Under the pieces are notes generated by a model, which saw only the letters and a list, made by a program, of their open reading frames with translations, did no database searches and was not told the origin of the DNA. A DNA stretch of 64,000 nt from Fibrobacter succinogenes (GTDB lineage Bacteria; Fibrobacterota; Fibrobacteria; Fibrobacterales; Fibrobacteraceae): NCBI GenBank assembly GCA_902761355.1, contig CACWJY010000007.1, forward strand, positions 1 through 64,000, given 5' to 3'. Position numbers and translations under genes: made by a program. The stretch's first letter is position 1, and every line of letters begins with the position of its first letter. This document shows, one piece after another, positions 9,350-17,182 of this stretch.

Positions 9350-10644
9350 TGAAGTCCCTTGCTGTAATGAAACGATTTGTTTTTGCCCTGTTTGGCCTGG
9401 CCGCTTTTGCCGTGGCAGAACCTGTGCTGATGGAAGGTGTTGCTGCGGTGGTCGATGGCAAGCCGATTATGCGTTCGGAATTCTTGAACAACCTGTACCG
9501 TTTTCAGGAAACCCCCGAAGGTTCTGCGATGTCGGAAGCTGATCAGCGTAAGTATGTGCTCGACCAGATGATCGAAGAAAAGGTTTTGCTTAGCCGTATT
9601 GACCGTGATTCAATCGTGGTGACGGATGCTGAAGTAGACCAGCGTGTAAACGCTCATTTGTCGCAACTTGCTGCAAGCCAGAATACGACTTTGTCGATGC
9701 TTGAAAAGGCGATCCGTGCGCAGCTTGGCATTAGCATGGCCCAGTATCGTGACCAGCTTGCAAAGCAGATCCGCGGACATATCGAAATGTCCCGTGTGCG
9801 TCAGCGCCATATTGGTGCCATTACTCCGACCAAAAAAGAAGTCGATGCGTTCTTTGCCGAATACAAGGATTCTATTCCGCAGCAGTTCAACTGTGTGCTT
9901 TTGAGCCATATTCAGCTCCCGATTGAGCCTGATGCGGCTATCGTGGACTCGGTCAAAAAAATTGCGGACTCCTTGATTGATACTCTTAACTTGGGCATGA
10001 GCTTTGAATTGTTGGCAAAGGCCCATTCGCAGGATACTTCTGCGGCGAAGGGCGGCGATCTCGGTTACTTTAAGCGTGGCCAGCTTGATCCGGCGTTTGA
10101 ACGCGCCCTGGACCAGTTGAAGAACGGTCAGTATTCTTCTAACCCGGTAAAGACGAAACTTGGCTGGCATATTGCTCGCGTTCTTGGCCGTAAAGAAGAT
10201 GGTGTTCGTTCGGCTCAGATCCTGCTTCGCACGATTCCGACTGCGAAGGATACGGCTAAAGTGATTGCTTTGGCAGATTCTCTGCAGAAAAACATCAAGA
10301 CGACCGAAGCCTTTGCTGCTGCGGCTAAAAAGTATAGTGAAGACAAGTCCAGCAATTTTGCGGGAGGACGTCTTGGTTGGTTCCAGCGTAATGAAATGGA
10401 ACCGGCCTATGTGGAACCCGTGGCGAACTTGAATGTGGGTGAAGTCTCGGAACCGGTGCTGATCGATGGCGCCTACCACTTGTTCCGCCTCGATGATTCT
10501 CGTCAGACTCGCGACTTGAACTTGGATGAGGACTATGGTAAGATTGAGCAGATGGCCGCAACGCATCTCGAAAACCAGAAACTCGAAGCCCTTGTGAAAA
10601 AGTGGCGTGAAGAAGTTCACATTGAAATTCGAATGACGGAATAA
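9349..10644 (+). CDS. surA: SurA-like periplasmic peptidyl-prolyl cis-trans isomerase
   Basis: A chaperone for outer-membrane proteins in the periplasm. A signal peptide (residues about 1-23, AFAVAEP) is followed by the SurA N-domain (VAAVVDGKPIMRSEF) and two parvulin (PPIC) domains. The first is near residues 180-280 (HSQDTSAAKGGDLGYFKRGQ), the second near 285-390 (KYSEDKSSNFAGGRLGWFQRNEM). The 431-residue length matches the family. The start codon overlaps the stop of the upstream lipoprotein gene, and ftsE follows after 12 bases. The three genes probably form one envelope-related operon. Confidence 0.92.
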   Translation: MKSLAVMKRFVFALFGLAAFAVAEPVLMEGVAAVVDGKPIMRSEFLNNLYRFQETPEGSAMSEADQRKYVLDQMIEEKVLLSRIDRDSIVVTDAEVDQRVNAHLSQLAASQNTTLSMLEKAIRAQLGISMAQYRDQLAKQIRGHIEMSRVRQRHIGAITPTKKEVDAFFAEYKDSIPQQFNCVLLSHIQLPIEPDAAIVDSVKKIADSLIDTLNLGMSFELLAKAHSQDTSAAKGGDLGYFKRGQLDPAFERALDQLKNGQYSSNPVKTKLGWHIARVLGRKEDGVRSAQILLRTIPTAKDTAKVIALADSLQKNIKTTEAFAAAAKKYSEDKSSNFAGGRLGWFQRNEMEPAYVEPVANLNVGEVSEPVLIDGAYHLFRLDDSRQTRDLNLDEDYGKIEQMAATHLENQKLEALVKKWREEVHIEIRMTE

Positions 10645-10656
10645 TAAAGTTACCCT

Positions 10657-11346
10657 ATGATTCACTTTAACCACGTCACGAAAACCTACGAGGATAATTG
10701 GAAGGCTCTTTCCAATGTGACGCTGCGTATTCAAAAGGGTGAATTCGTTTTCTTGACGGGGCATTCGGGTGCTGGTAAGTCTACTCTTTTGAAGTTAATT
10801 TACATGGATGAACGCCCCGACGAGGAACGCGGTGGCCAGGTGATGGTGAAGTTTACGGGGGATTGCCTGTACGATAGCAAGAATACCCCTGACAACAAAA
10901 TCCAGGCGCTCCGCCGTAAGATGGGTATTATCTTCCAGGACTTTAAGCTGTTGCCGGATCGCAATGTTTTTGAAAATGTGGCGTTGGCCTTGCGCATTGT
11001 TGGCACTCCGAGCAAGCTGATTAATGCGGCGGTGTTCGATGCCTTGGCGCTTGTGGGCATTAGCCAAAAACGCTTTGCGATGCCCTATACGCTTTCGGGC
11101 GGTGAACAGCAACGTGTGGCCATTGCTCGCGCCATGGTGCACAATCCGTATTTGCTTTTGGCGGACGAACCGACTGGTAACTTGGACCCGAAAAACGCCG
11201 AAGAAGTTTTTAAGATTTTTAAGGAAATCAATGCCCGCGGAACGACCGTCGTGATGGCGACTCATAACCCGGACTTTTACTTGAACAGTCCTTTCCGCCG
11301 CTTGGTGCTGGACCACGGCGAACTCTTGAATAGAGATTTGATTTAG
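10657..11346 (+). CDS. ftsE: Cell division ABC transporter ATP-binding protein FtsE
   Basis: An ATPase of the FtsEX complex that controls peptidoglycan hydrolases at the division site. Walker A is GHSGAGKST (about residues 35-43). The signature [14 protein letters not shown] and Walker [13 protein letters not shown] follow, with a switch His in MATHN. The 229-residue length is typical. The membrane partner ftsX, usually directly downstream, is absent: the next gene is convergent and its stop overlaps this one. Other ABC ATPases of the LolD group look alike, so FtsE is the best call rather than proven. ATG 10657 lies 12 bases after the surA stop. Confidence 0.85.
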   Translation: MIHFNHVTKTYEDNWKALSNVTLRIQKGEFVFLTGHSGAGKSTLLKLIYMDERPDEERGGQVMVKFTGDCLYDSKNTPDNKIQALRRKMGIIFQDFKLLPDRNVFENVALALRIVGTPSKLINAAVFDALALVGISQKRFAMPYTLSGGEQQRVAIARAMVHNPYLLLADEPTGNLDPKNAEEVFKIFKEINARGTTVVMATHNPDFYLNSPFRRLVLDHGELLNRDLI

Positions 11347-12101
11347 ACTTGAATAGCGCGGATTTTGCCGGGCTTTAGGTCATCCAACTTAAATTTGTCG
11401 AATTGAATGCGCATGAGTCGCAAGACTTCGTAGCCGAGGTGGGCGAGCATACGGCGAATTTCGCGGTTTTTGCCTTCGGACAACGTAATTTCGAGCCAGC
11501 AGTTCTTTTCGCCTTCGCTGTAGAGAATGGCGCGCTTGGTGTGCATGAATTCCTCTTTTTCACCAAAGACGCGGGGCGGAACGTTGAAGCCGGATTCCAT
11601 TTGAGAAAGTTCGGCGGCGGTGGGCTTGCCCTTGATTTGCACGCGGTAGATTTTGAGGTGAGTTGCATCGGTGAGAACTCGATCTGCCCAGGCTGTATCG
11701 TTAGTAAACAGCAGCAATCCTTCACTTGCGGCATCGAGGCGGCCTACGGGAGCGATGTGGGGCATTGGCTTGCTGGGGTACATTCTGCCGTACTCTTCGC
11801 GAAATAAATCCATCACGGTCTTGCGGCCTTTTTCGTCGCTTGCTGTGGTGACAATTCCGCGCGGTTTGTTCATGGCGAAGTAGACGAACTTGCTTGCGGT
11901 AACGGGTGTGCCGTCAATAAGAATTTCGTCGTTTTCGTAGGCGGAAAATTCGGGGTCTCGTACGGGCTTGCCCCGTAGAACAACATGGCCTTCGCGCACC
12001 AGCTTTTCTGCTTGGCTGCGGCTGCAATACCCGCGTTTAGAGATGACGCGTGCGACGCCGTGGGCGCCTTGCTTTTGGGGCTTGTGGTTATTGAACGCCA
12101 T
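11343..12101 (-). CDS. RsuA/RluB-family pseudouridine synthase
   Basis: Makes pseudouridine in ribosomal RNA. The N-terminal S4 RNA-binding domain is ARVISKRGYCSRSQAEKLVREGHVVLRG. The catalytic motif is GRLDAASEGLLLFTND, with the active Asp in GRLD, and GKNREIRRMLAHLGYEV is the family's C-terminal signature. The 252-residue form starts at ATG 12101, 14 bases inside the end of the upstream gene, which fits coupling. An alternative start at 12134 adds 11 residues. Its stop overlaps the ftsE stop from the other strand (TTAG), so the two genes have no space for a terminator. Whether the target is 16S or 23S rRNA cannot be told. Confidence 0.87.
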   Translation of the reverse strand: MAFNNHKPQKQGAHGVARVISKRGYCSRSQAEKLVREGHVVLRGKPVRDPEFSAYENDEILIDGTPVTASKFVYFAMNKPRGIVTTASDEKGRKTVMDLFREEYGRMYPSKPMPHIAPVGRLDAASEGLLLFTNDTAWADRVLTDATHLKIYRVQIKGKPTAAELSQMESGFNVPPRVFGEKEEFMHTKRAILYSEGEKNCWLEITLSEGKNREIRRMLAHLGYEVLRLMRIQFDKFKLDDLKPGKIRAIQV

Positions 12102-12897
12102 GGAATTCCGTGAGCAAAAGGAAAAGTTTCTCATTCAACGCGTTGTTCATCGCGTCGGCTGCGGCTGTGTCTTCAAAACCCATGTCACGGGCGCGTTCTC
12201 CGCAAATGTCGATGCCTAAAATTTTTTTGTTTTGGGCGAGCATTTGGAGCGTTGTGGCGAGTTGTTCAAAAGTCAGTGAGCCTTGGTCCCAGTTCGTGGC
12301 GGCCTCTTGTGTGTTGAGGGCGTCTTTGTCGATGGAAATGTAAAGTGGCAAGTTGTGAGTTTTGAACGTTGATTTTGCAGGAAGTGAATCTAGTTCGCTT
12401 TCGCGGATAAAGGAGACTCGATTTAAAATTTCTACATCACCCGATTGGGAAAGGTCTTCGCGGATTTCTTCAACAAGGTGGTCGGCGACACCGATGACAG
12501 TTACATTCTGCACAAACTTGTTGTGGTCCAACACTTCTTTAATCCAGCCACCGCAACTTAAGATTCCTTCGAATCTAGGTGGTTGCATATCGGGGTGATG
12601 GTCAAATACCACAAGGTCGAAAGGCTCTTGAACTTGGTCCGTCCAGAGTTTGCTCATGTAGTGGTAATTACCGTTGTCGAAAAAGTGGATGCCGAAGGAG
12701 TTCTTGTTGCGAACGCTTTCGATTTGCTGGCTGAGAATGGCTTGTGCTTCGTCATCGCAGTAACAGTCCGTACCGTCGATTTGAGAGCAGTCAAGCCAAT
12801 GAATTTCGCTATTGGTTGTAGCCGACTTCCGTAGCCCTTGCATAAAAGGCTGCTCGGCGTAAACACCTGTGAAATCTTGAATAGTGACTGTCGGCAT
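12088..12897 (-). CDS. Arginase/ureohydrolase-fold protein
   Basis: A protein of 269 residues with features of the arginase superfamily. VVFDHHPDMQ corresponds to the DxHxD metal motif, and YISIDKDALN to the SxDxDxxDP motif (final Pro missing). GIDICGE lies near the end. Family members hydrolyse guanidino or amide compounds using two Mn ions. The divergent motifs make the substrate unclear. It starts 18 bases after the radical SAM gene, and a TATATTTG box (12905-12912) stands 7 bases before the ATG, so it may also be transcribed alone. Its end overlaps the pseudouridine synthase start. Confidence 0.65.
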   Translation of the reverse strand: MPTVTIQDFTGVYAEQPFMQGLRKSATTNSEIHWLDCSQIDGTDCYCDDEAQAILSQQIESVRNKNSFGIHFFDNGNYHYMSKLWTDQVQEPFDLVVFDHHPDMQPPRFEGILSCGGWIKEVLDHNKFVQNVTVIGVADHLVEEIREDLSQSGDVEILNRVSFIRESELDSLPAKSTFKTHNLPLYISIDKDALNTQEAATNWDQGSLTFEQLATTLQMLAQNKKILGIDICGERARDMGFEDTAAADAMNNALNEKLFLLLTEFHGVQ

Positions 12898-12904
12898 CTT
12901 GACT

Positions 12905-12912
12905 CAAATATA
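12905..12912 (-). promoter_or_regulatory. TAnnTTTG element 7 bases before an ATG
   Basis: A perfect TATATTTG on the minus strand in the short gap between the radical SAM and arginase-fold genes. Seven bases separate it from the ATG at 12897, which would give a leaderless message. It may be chance, since the gene is also the likely third gene of an operon. Confidence 0.4.
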
Positions 12913-12915
12913 ATC

Positions 12916-13824
12916 TTATTTCCCGAAGCGTTTGCAGAAGGAGCAACTTTGGCAAAGCGGGTGACGCAATTCGTGTTTTTCGAATCCATCGCGAAGACTT
13001 TTTGCGGTGGGCGAGTCGAGTATTTCTGCAAGATTTTGGTCAACGATGTTCCCGAGCGTGATTTGTCCGCTATAGTCGAGGCAGCAGGCGACGACGCGGC
13101 CATCGTGTAGAATTGCTACATGCGTATCAAGGGCGCGGCATGAACCTGCGGTAGATTTGGTGCGGCTTTCGTCTAACTCCGGCCATTCAAAGCGAGAGTC
13201 CTGATGCAGGTAGATTTTTCCGACAACGGGAAAACTTTTGTGCCGACTGCAGAAATGCTCTAGGGAAATTTGCGATGCGGTTTCGGCGCAGTCGGAATGG
13301 TTGCCGAAAGCATCGTTGACCATTGAAAGAATGGTCTCGTTCCAGGATTGGCTTGCCGCATCGCCTACATTCCAAAGCCTTAAATTGATGTACAGGTCTG
13401 GGCGTTCGGCGTTTGCGAGCTTACAAAAGTCCAAGACATCCTGCAAATGTGCTAGAGCCGCATTATGAGAAAGTTCTGCATAGGCATGCGTCGAAAAATT
13501 CACTTGTCGTACAGCGGGAGAGGCAAGAATCAATTTGCCTGTGCGCGCAATAGTAGTTCCGTTTGTTGTCAGGTTTAGCTTGAGTGGAGTCGTCTCTAGC
13601 TTTTTCAGGAACAGCCCGAATCCCGGATGGAGTGTCGGTTCACCTAATACATGAAAGTAGACGTTTTCGGCAACAGTTGATGCTTCTGAAATACAACGTT
13701 CGAAAAGCTCCGAACTTATGAAATCACGCTTGCCATGGGATTTTTCAGAAAGATCCTTTCCGCATGGGCAAAAGCTGCAATTTAAGTTGCAAACGTTCGT
13801 GATTTCGATATAGACGGCGTTCAT
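12916..13824 (-). CDS. Radical SAM / SPASM domain protein
   Basis: A protein of 302 residues. The radical SAM cluster motif CNLNCSFC is at residues about 12-19, close to the N-terminus, followed by HVLGEPTLHP and LTTNGT typical of the fold. A C-terminal SPASM-like region (SCRALDTHVAILHDGRVVACCLD, then CQSCSFC) should bind extra Fe-S clusters. Such proteins modify peptides or anaerobically mature enzymes. No precursor peptide gene was seen next to it. It starts 3 bases after the CLC gene stop, so it is probably cotranscribed with it. The partner and substrate are unknown. Confidence 0.82.
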   Translation of the reverse strand: MNAVYIEITNVCNLNCSFCPCGKDLSEKSHGKRDFISSELFERCISEASTVAENVYFHVLGEPTLHPGFGLFLKKLETTPLKLNLTTNGTTIARTGKLILASPAVRQVNFSTHAYAELSHNAALAHLQDVLDFCKLANAERPDLYINLRLWNVGDAASQSWNETILSMVNDAFGNHSDCAETASQISLEHFCSRHKSFPVVGKIYLHQDSRFEWPELDESRTKSTAGSCRALDTHVAILHDGRVVACCLDYSGQITLGNIVDQNLAEILDSPTAKSLRDGFEKHELRHPLCQSCSFCKRFGK

Positions 13825-13827
13825 GCT

Positions 13828-15201
13828 TTATTTAAGTCTTAGCTTCTTCTGCGCGTAAATGCTTTGACCACCGTTACAAACGAAGGCGAATACGCATACA
13901 ATAAAGAATGCGGGCAATGTGTCAAATCCAAAAATCTCGGCACCGATAAAGATGGGTGCCAAGAGCGTGTTGGTTGCCCCGCCAAAGACGGCTGCGTATC
14001 CGAGTGCTGCTGCAAGCGGCAGGGGAACGCCCACCATGGCGGCTATCCAAGCACCAAAGGTCGCACCGATGGCGAATAAAGGCGTGACTTCGCCGCCCTT
14101 GAAGCCGACAGCAATCGTTGCGATCGTGAACGCGAATTTTAGAATCCAGTCGCAGGCGTAAACAGAGGTGCCGACGGCGGCTCCGCTTGTAAAGCAAAAA
14201 TCAATCAGGTTGGTGCCAAGACCGGCGTAGCGGCCCTGCCAGAACAATAGCAAAAGAAGGCTAATGGTGATGCCAACAAAGGCGATGCGCTTGACTGCAT
14301 TCGGCAATTTATTTGCGGCGAGTTTCTTGGCGAGTGAAAGCAACTTGGCAAAACCTCCGCCGATAATGCCGAAAAGAATTCCAAGCAGCGCAAGTTTCAG
14401 CACAAAATGGATGTCGAATCCGTTCTCGTTCCACAGGAGTCCGGTGACATTCCAATCAGGGAAAAGCGAACTCAAATCAACAGAAAACTTTTCGAGCCCT
14501 AGCATTTCAGAAACCTTGTAGGCCGTGAATGCGGCTGCTGTAGCAGGGAGCAATGCCGATAGGTTCAGGTATCCGACCAGCAGGACTTCGAGTGACAGCG
14601 CTATAGCGGCAAGCGGTGTCTGGAAAAGTCCTGCAAATCCTGCGGCCATTCCGGCAATGAGTAGGATTTTACCTGCGTTTTCAAGATGAATCTTTTTGCT
14701 GATGTTGTGCCCAAGCGTTGCGCCAATTTGGATGGCGACGCCTTCGCGGCCGGCGCTACCACCAAATAAATGCGTAAGCCAGGTGCTTACGGCGACCATC
14801 GGAATCATGCGCAGAGGAATTTCGTTTTCTTTGCCATGGGCAACTCCGAAAACCATATCCATGCCGCGTTCGGTGCCCCTACCGAATTTCTTGTAGCCAA
14901 GAACAATTGCAACGCCAATCAAGGCAAGTCCCGGAATCCAGTAAATTGGGTTGGCGTCGCGTACGGCGCTGACTGCAAGCAGAACTTGCCCAAAGAAGGC
15001 CGTGAGTGCCCCTACAATTGCTCCAAGGACAATTGCAGTAAGAGTCAAAATGGGGAGTGAAAGCCATTTTTGAACAAAAGCACTGATTCTCGCCTTAACC
15101 TGTTCTTTCGCCATCCGCATCATTTGCTCCTTCATTTCGGGAGACATCCCGGCGAATTGTTCCTTGAACTGGTTGTATTTGCCAAAATCTTTAAAATTCA
15201 T
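13828..15201 (-). CDS. CLC-family anion transporter, fluoride-type (CLC-F) branch likely
   Basis: A membrane protein of 457 residues with about ten hydrophobic segments after a charged N-terminal extension (residues 1-45). The core THLFGGSAGREGVAIQIG carries the gating Glu, but reads GREGV where chloride CLCs have GREGP. The second ion-site motif reads GFKGGEVTPLF instead of GxFxP, and a GSGIP motif is missing. As I recall the family, these changes mark CLC-F proton/fluoride antiporters. No fluoride riboswitch is visible: only 52 bases separate it from the upstream cvfB gene. The radical SAM gene follows after 3 bases. Confidence 0.8.
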   Translation of the reverse strand: MNFKDFGKYNQFKEQFAGMSPEMKEQMMRMAKEQVKARISAFVQKWLSLPILTLTAIVLGAIVGALTAFFGQVLLAVSAVRDANPIYWIPGLALIGVAIVLGYKKFGRGTERGMDMVFGVAHGKENEIPLRMIPMVAVSTWLTHLFGGSAGREGVAIQIGATLGHNISKKIHLENAGKILLIAGMAAGFAGLFQTPLAAIALSLEVLLVGYLNLSALLPATAAAFTAYKVSEMLGLEKFSVDLSSLFPDWNVTGLLWNENGFDIHFVLKLALLGILFGIIGGGFAKLLSLAKKLAANKLPNAVKRIAFVGITISLLLLLFWQGRYAGLGTNLIDFCFTSGAAVGTSVYACDWILKFAFTIATIAVGFKGGEVTPLFAIGATFGAWIAAMVGVPLPLAAALGYAAVFGGATNTLLAPIFIGAEIFGFDTLPAFFIVCVFAFVCNGGQSIYAQKKLRLK

Positions 15202-15253
15202 AAATGCCCTATAGCTAAAGGGATTATAAAACGATCGTTTTTAGACAATAGTG

Positions 15254-16087
15254 TTAAACGGCGCGGAAACCATCATCGCCAAGAATGATTTTCCCTTCGC
15301 GGAAAAGCATGCCGAGTAACTTTTTGAAGGTTTTCTTGGACATGTTGAATTCGCGACGGATGACTTCCGGGTCGCTGTGGTCGCCGTAGGGTAAAAAGCC
15401 GCCTGCTTCTTCGAGCTTCTTTAGAATGGCCGCAGGGCTTTCACTTTTGACAAGACCCTTGTAACCAACGGGCGTTAAGTTAAGTGTGATCTTGCCGTCT
15501 TCTGTAAAGCGCTGTATGTACCCGGCCATCGTATCGCCAATATAGATACGTGGCATTCCGGGGCTTACGATAAGGCGACCCGTGTAGCGGTAATCTACCA
15601 GAAAATCGATGTGGTCGCGAGTGACTTCGTAGGCGGCTAATTGCACCTTTTGACCAACGTGGAGTTCGCTGGTGTCAGTGTCGATAAAGCTTTTGATTTT
15701 TTCTGTAGCGACGATGCGGTTGCTTTTTTCATCTTCGAGAATAAAAACGACGCAACGGTCACCGCGGCGGAGTTCGCCGAGCTGCTGCTTGAAGGGGAGG
15801 AATAAGTCCTTGTTTAGCCCCCAGTCCAAGAATGCACCGTAACGGTTTACGTCCTTGACTTCAAGAACGGCAAATTCTCCGACGGTGGCGTAGGGCTTGT
15901 CGAGGGTTGCAATGGGGCGGTCTTCAGAATCCATATAGACAAAAACGTCTAGAACTTCGCCTTCTTCGAGGGTGAATTCTTCTTTTTTACCGGGGAGCAA
16001 CACGCGCCCGCCTGTTTCTAGCTCCAAATAGTAGCCTTGTGGCATGATAGCTTCGACGCGGGCGCGGTTAAATTTACCGAGTTCCAT
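15254..16087 (-). CDS. cvfB: CvfB-like S1 domain RNA-binding protein
   Basis: A cytosolic protein of 277 residues, the usual length for CvfB/YitL. The N-terminal S1-like domains include AVLEVKDVNRYGAFLDWGLNKDLFLPF, followed by a third S1-type unit and a C-terminal winged-helix (FNMSKKTFKKLLGMLFREGKI). In Staphylococcus CvfB affects virulence gene expression through RNA binding. It is divergent from the phosphoesterase gene at 16181. Its stop is followed by the CLC gene 52 bases later, so a shared transcript is possible. Confidence 0.88.
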   Translation of the reverse strand: MELGKFNRARVEAIMPQGYYLELETGGRVLLPGKKEEFTLEEGEVLDVFVYMDSEDRPIATLDKPYATVGEFAVLEVKDVNRYGAFLDWGLNKDLFLPFKQQLGELRRGDRCVVFILEDEKSNRIVATEKIKSFIDTDTSELHVGQKVQLAAYEVTRDHIDFLVDYRYTGRLIVSPGMPRIYIGDTMAGYIQRFTEDGKITLNLTPVGYKGLVKSESPAAILKKLEEAGGFLPYGDHSDPEVIRREFNMSKKTFKKLLGMLFREGKIILGDDGFRAV

Positions 16088-16180
16088 AAAGACCTTCCGT
16101 TCAAGTGATTATTGCTAAAGATAGCAACTGAAATCGCCGTTGAAAATGAGGGAACATGAATTAGTTGTTATATTACGGGT

Positions 16181-17182
16181 ATGACGAATTCCTTGGATTT
16201 TATAGGCGATATTCATGGCCATTATGACGAACTCTGTGCCTTGTTGCAAAAGCTTGGTTATGTAGAGTCGGCTGGAGCATATCGTTATCCGGGGAATGAA
16301 CGTACCGTCGTTTTTTTGGGGGACTACGTGGATCGTGGCCCCAAGGTGCGCGAAACATTGAATCTGGTGCGCGCCATGCGCGATGCGGGAACTGCACTTG
16401 CCCTGATGGGGAACCACGAGTTCAACATGCTTTCTTTCTGGCAAAAGAATGGTGAAGGGGGTGGGCATTTTTTGCATCGCTTTAAAGACGGCTTTTTGCG
16501 AGAACATAGTTTTAATAAGATTGCAATCCATTCGAGAACAGTCACTTCTTTTGTGGGGCGTAAGCAAGAATTTCTAGACGTCCTTGAATTTGCAAAGACA
16601 TTGCCGTTCTATTTAGAGTCGGATTCGTTTAGGGCTCAACATGCCTGTTTTGACGTAGATGCGGTTGCTGCATTAAGGCGCGAAGGAATTTCTTGCTTTG
16701 CCGATGGAAATTTTGATGAACTCATTGCCCGTGCCAATGATGAAGATTTTGAATATGACGACAGCCTTTTTGTGCCGTTAAGTACACTTTTGAAAGGCCC
16801 CGAAATGGAATTGCCCGTGGGTGAACATTTTACCGATGCCGAGGGCGTGCGTCGAGTCAAGACCCGTATCGCCTGGTGGCTAGACCCACAAAAGGCGAGT
16901 TTCCGGGAACTCAGTTTTCAGCCGGGTGTATCAATGGATGTTCAGGCTGAGGTTGCTCCCAAAGTGCGTGCGCGGAATTTTTATGGCGAAAATGAACGCC
17001 CCGTTTTCTTTGGACATTATTGGCTTACGGGCCTTCCGAAATTGATTCGAGATAATGTCTGTTGTCTTGACTTTAGTGTGGCTGGGTATCGGGGCGATGG
17101 TCGCCTAGCGGCGTATCGCTTTGATGGCGAACAACGTCTAGATGCATCCAAGTTTGTTTGGGTTGAGGCATCTACACGATGA
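16181..17182 (+). CDS. Calcineurin-like metallophosphoesterase (PrpE/ApaH-like)
   Basis: A protein of 333 residues. Metal-binding motifs of the Ser/Thr phosphatase fold are in order: GDIHGHYDEL (residues about 8-17), GDYVDRGP (about 46-53), GNHEFN (about 76-81) and GHYW near residue 280. Relatives include bis(5'-nucleosyl)-tetraphosphatases and protein phosphatases; the exact substrate cannot be told. The start is ATG 16181, close behind TTATATTA and with no Shine-Dalgarno, so the message may be leaderless. Its stop overlaps the start of the CcsBA gene by four bases (ATGA). Confidence 0.82.
   Translation: MTNSLDFIGDIHGHYDELCALLQKLGYVESAGAYRYPGNERTVVFLGDYVDRGPKVRETLNLVRAMRDAGTALALMGNHEFNMLSFWQKNGEGGGHFLHRFKDGFLREHSFNKIAIHSRTVTSFVGRKQEFLDVLEFAKTLPFYLESDSFRAQHACFDVDAVAALRREGISCFADGNFDELIARANDEDFEYDDSLFVPLSTLLKGPEMELPVGEHFTDAEGVRRVKTRIAWWLDPQKASFRELSFQPGVSMDVQAEVAPKVRARNFYGENERPVFFGHYWLTGLPKLIRDNVCCLDFSVAGYRGDGRLAAYRFDGEQRLDASKFVWVEASTR

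Noticed and set aside
15202-15253. Possible fluoride riboswitch before the CLC gene
   Set aside because: Only 52 bases are available, with no matching conserved core; just a weak CCCT/AGGG hairpin.
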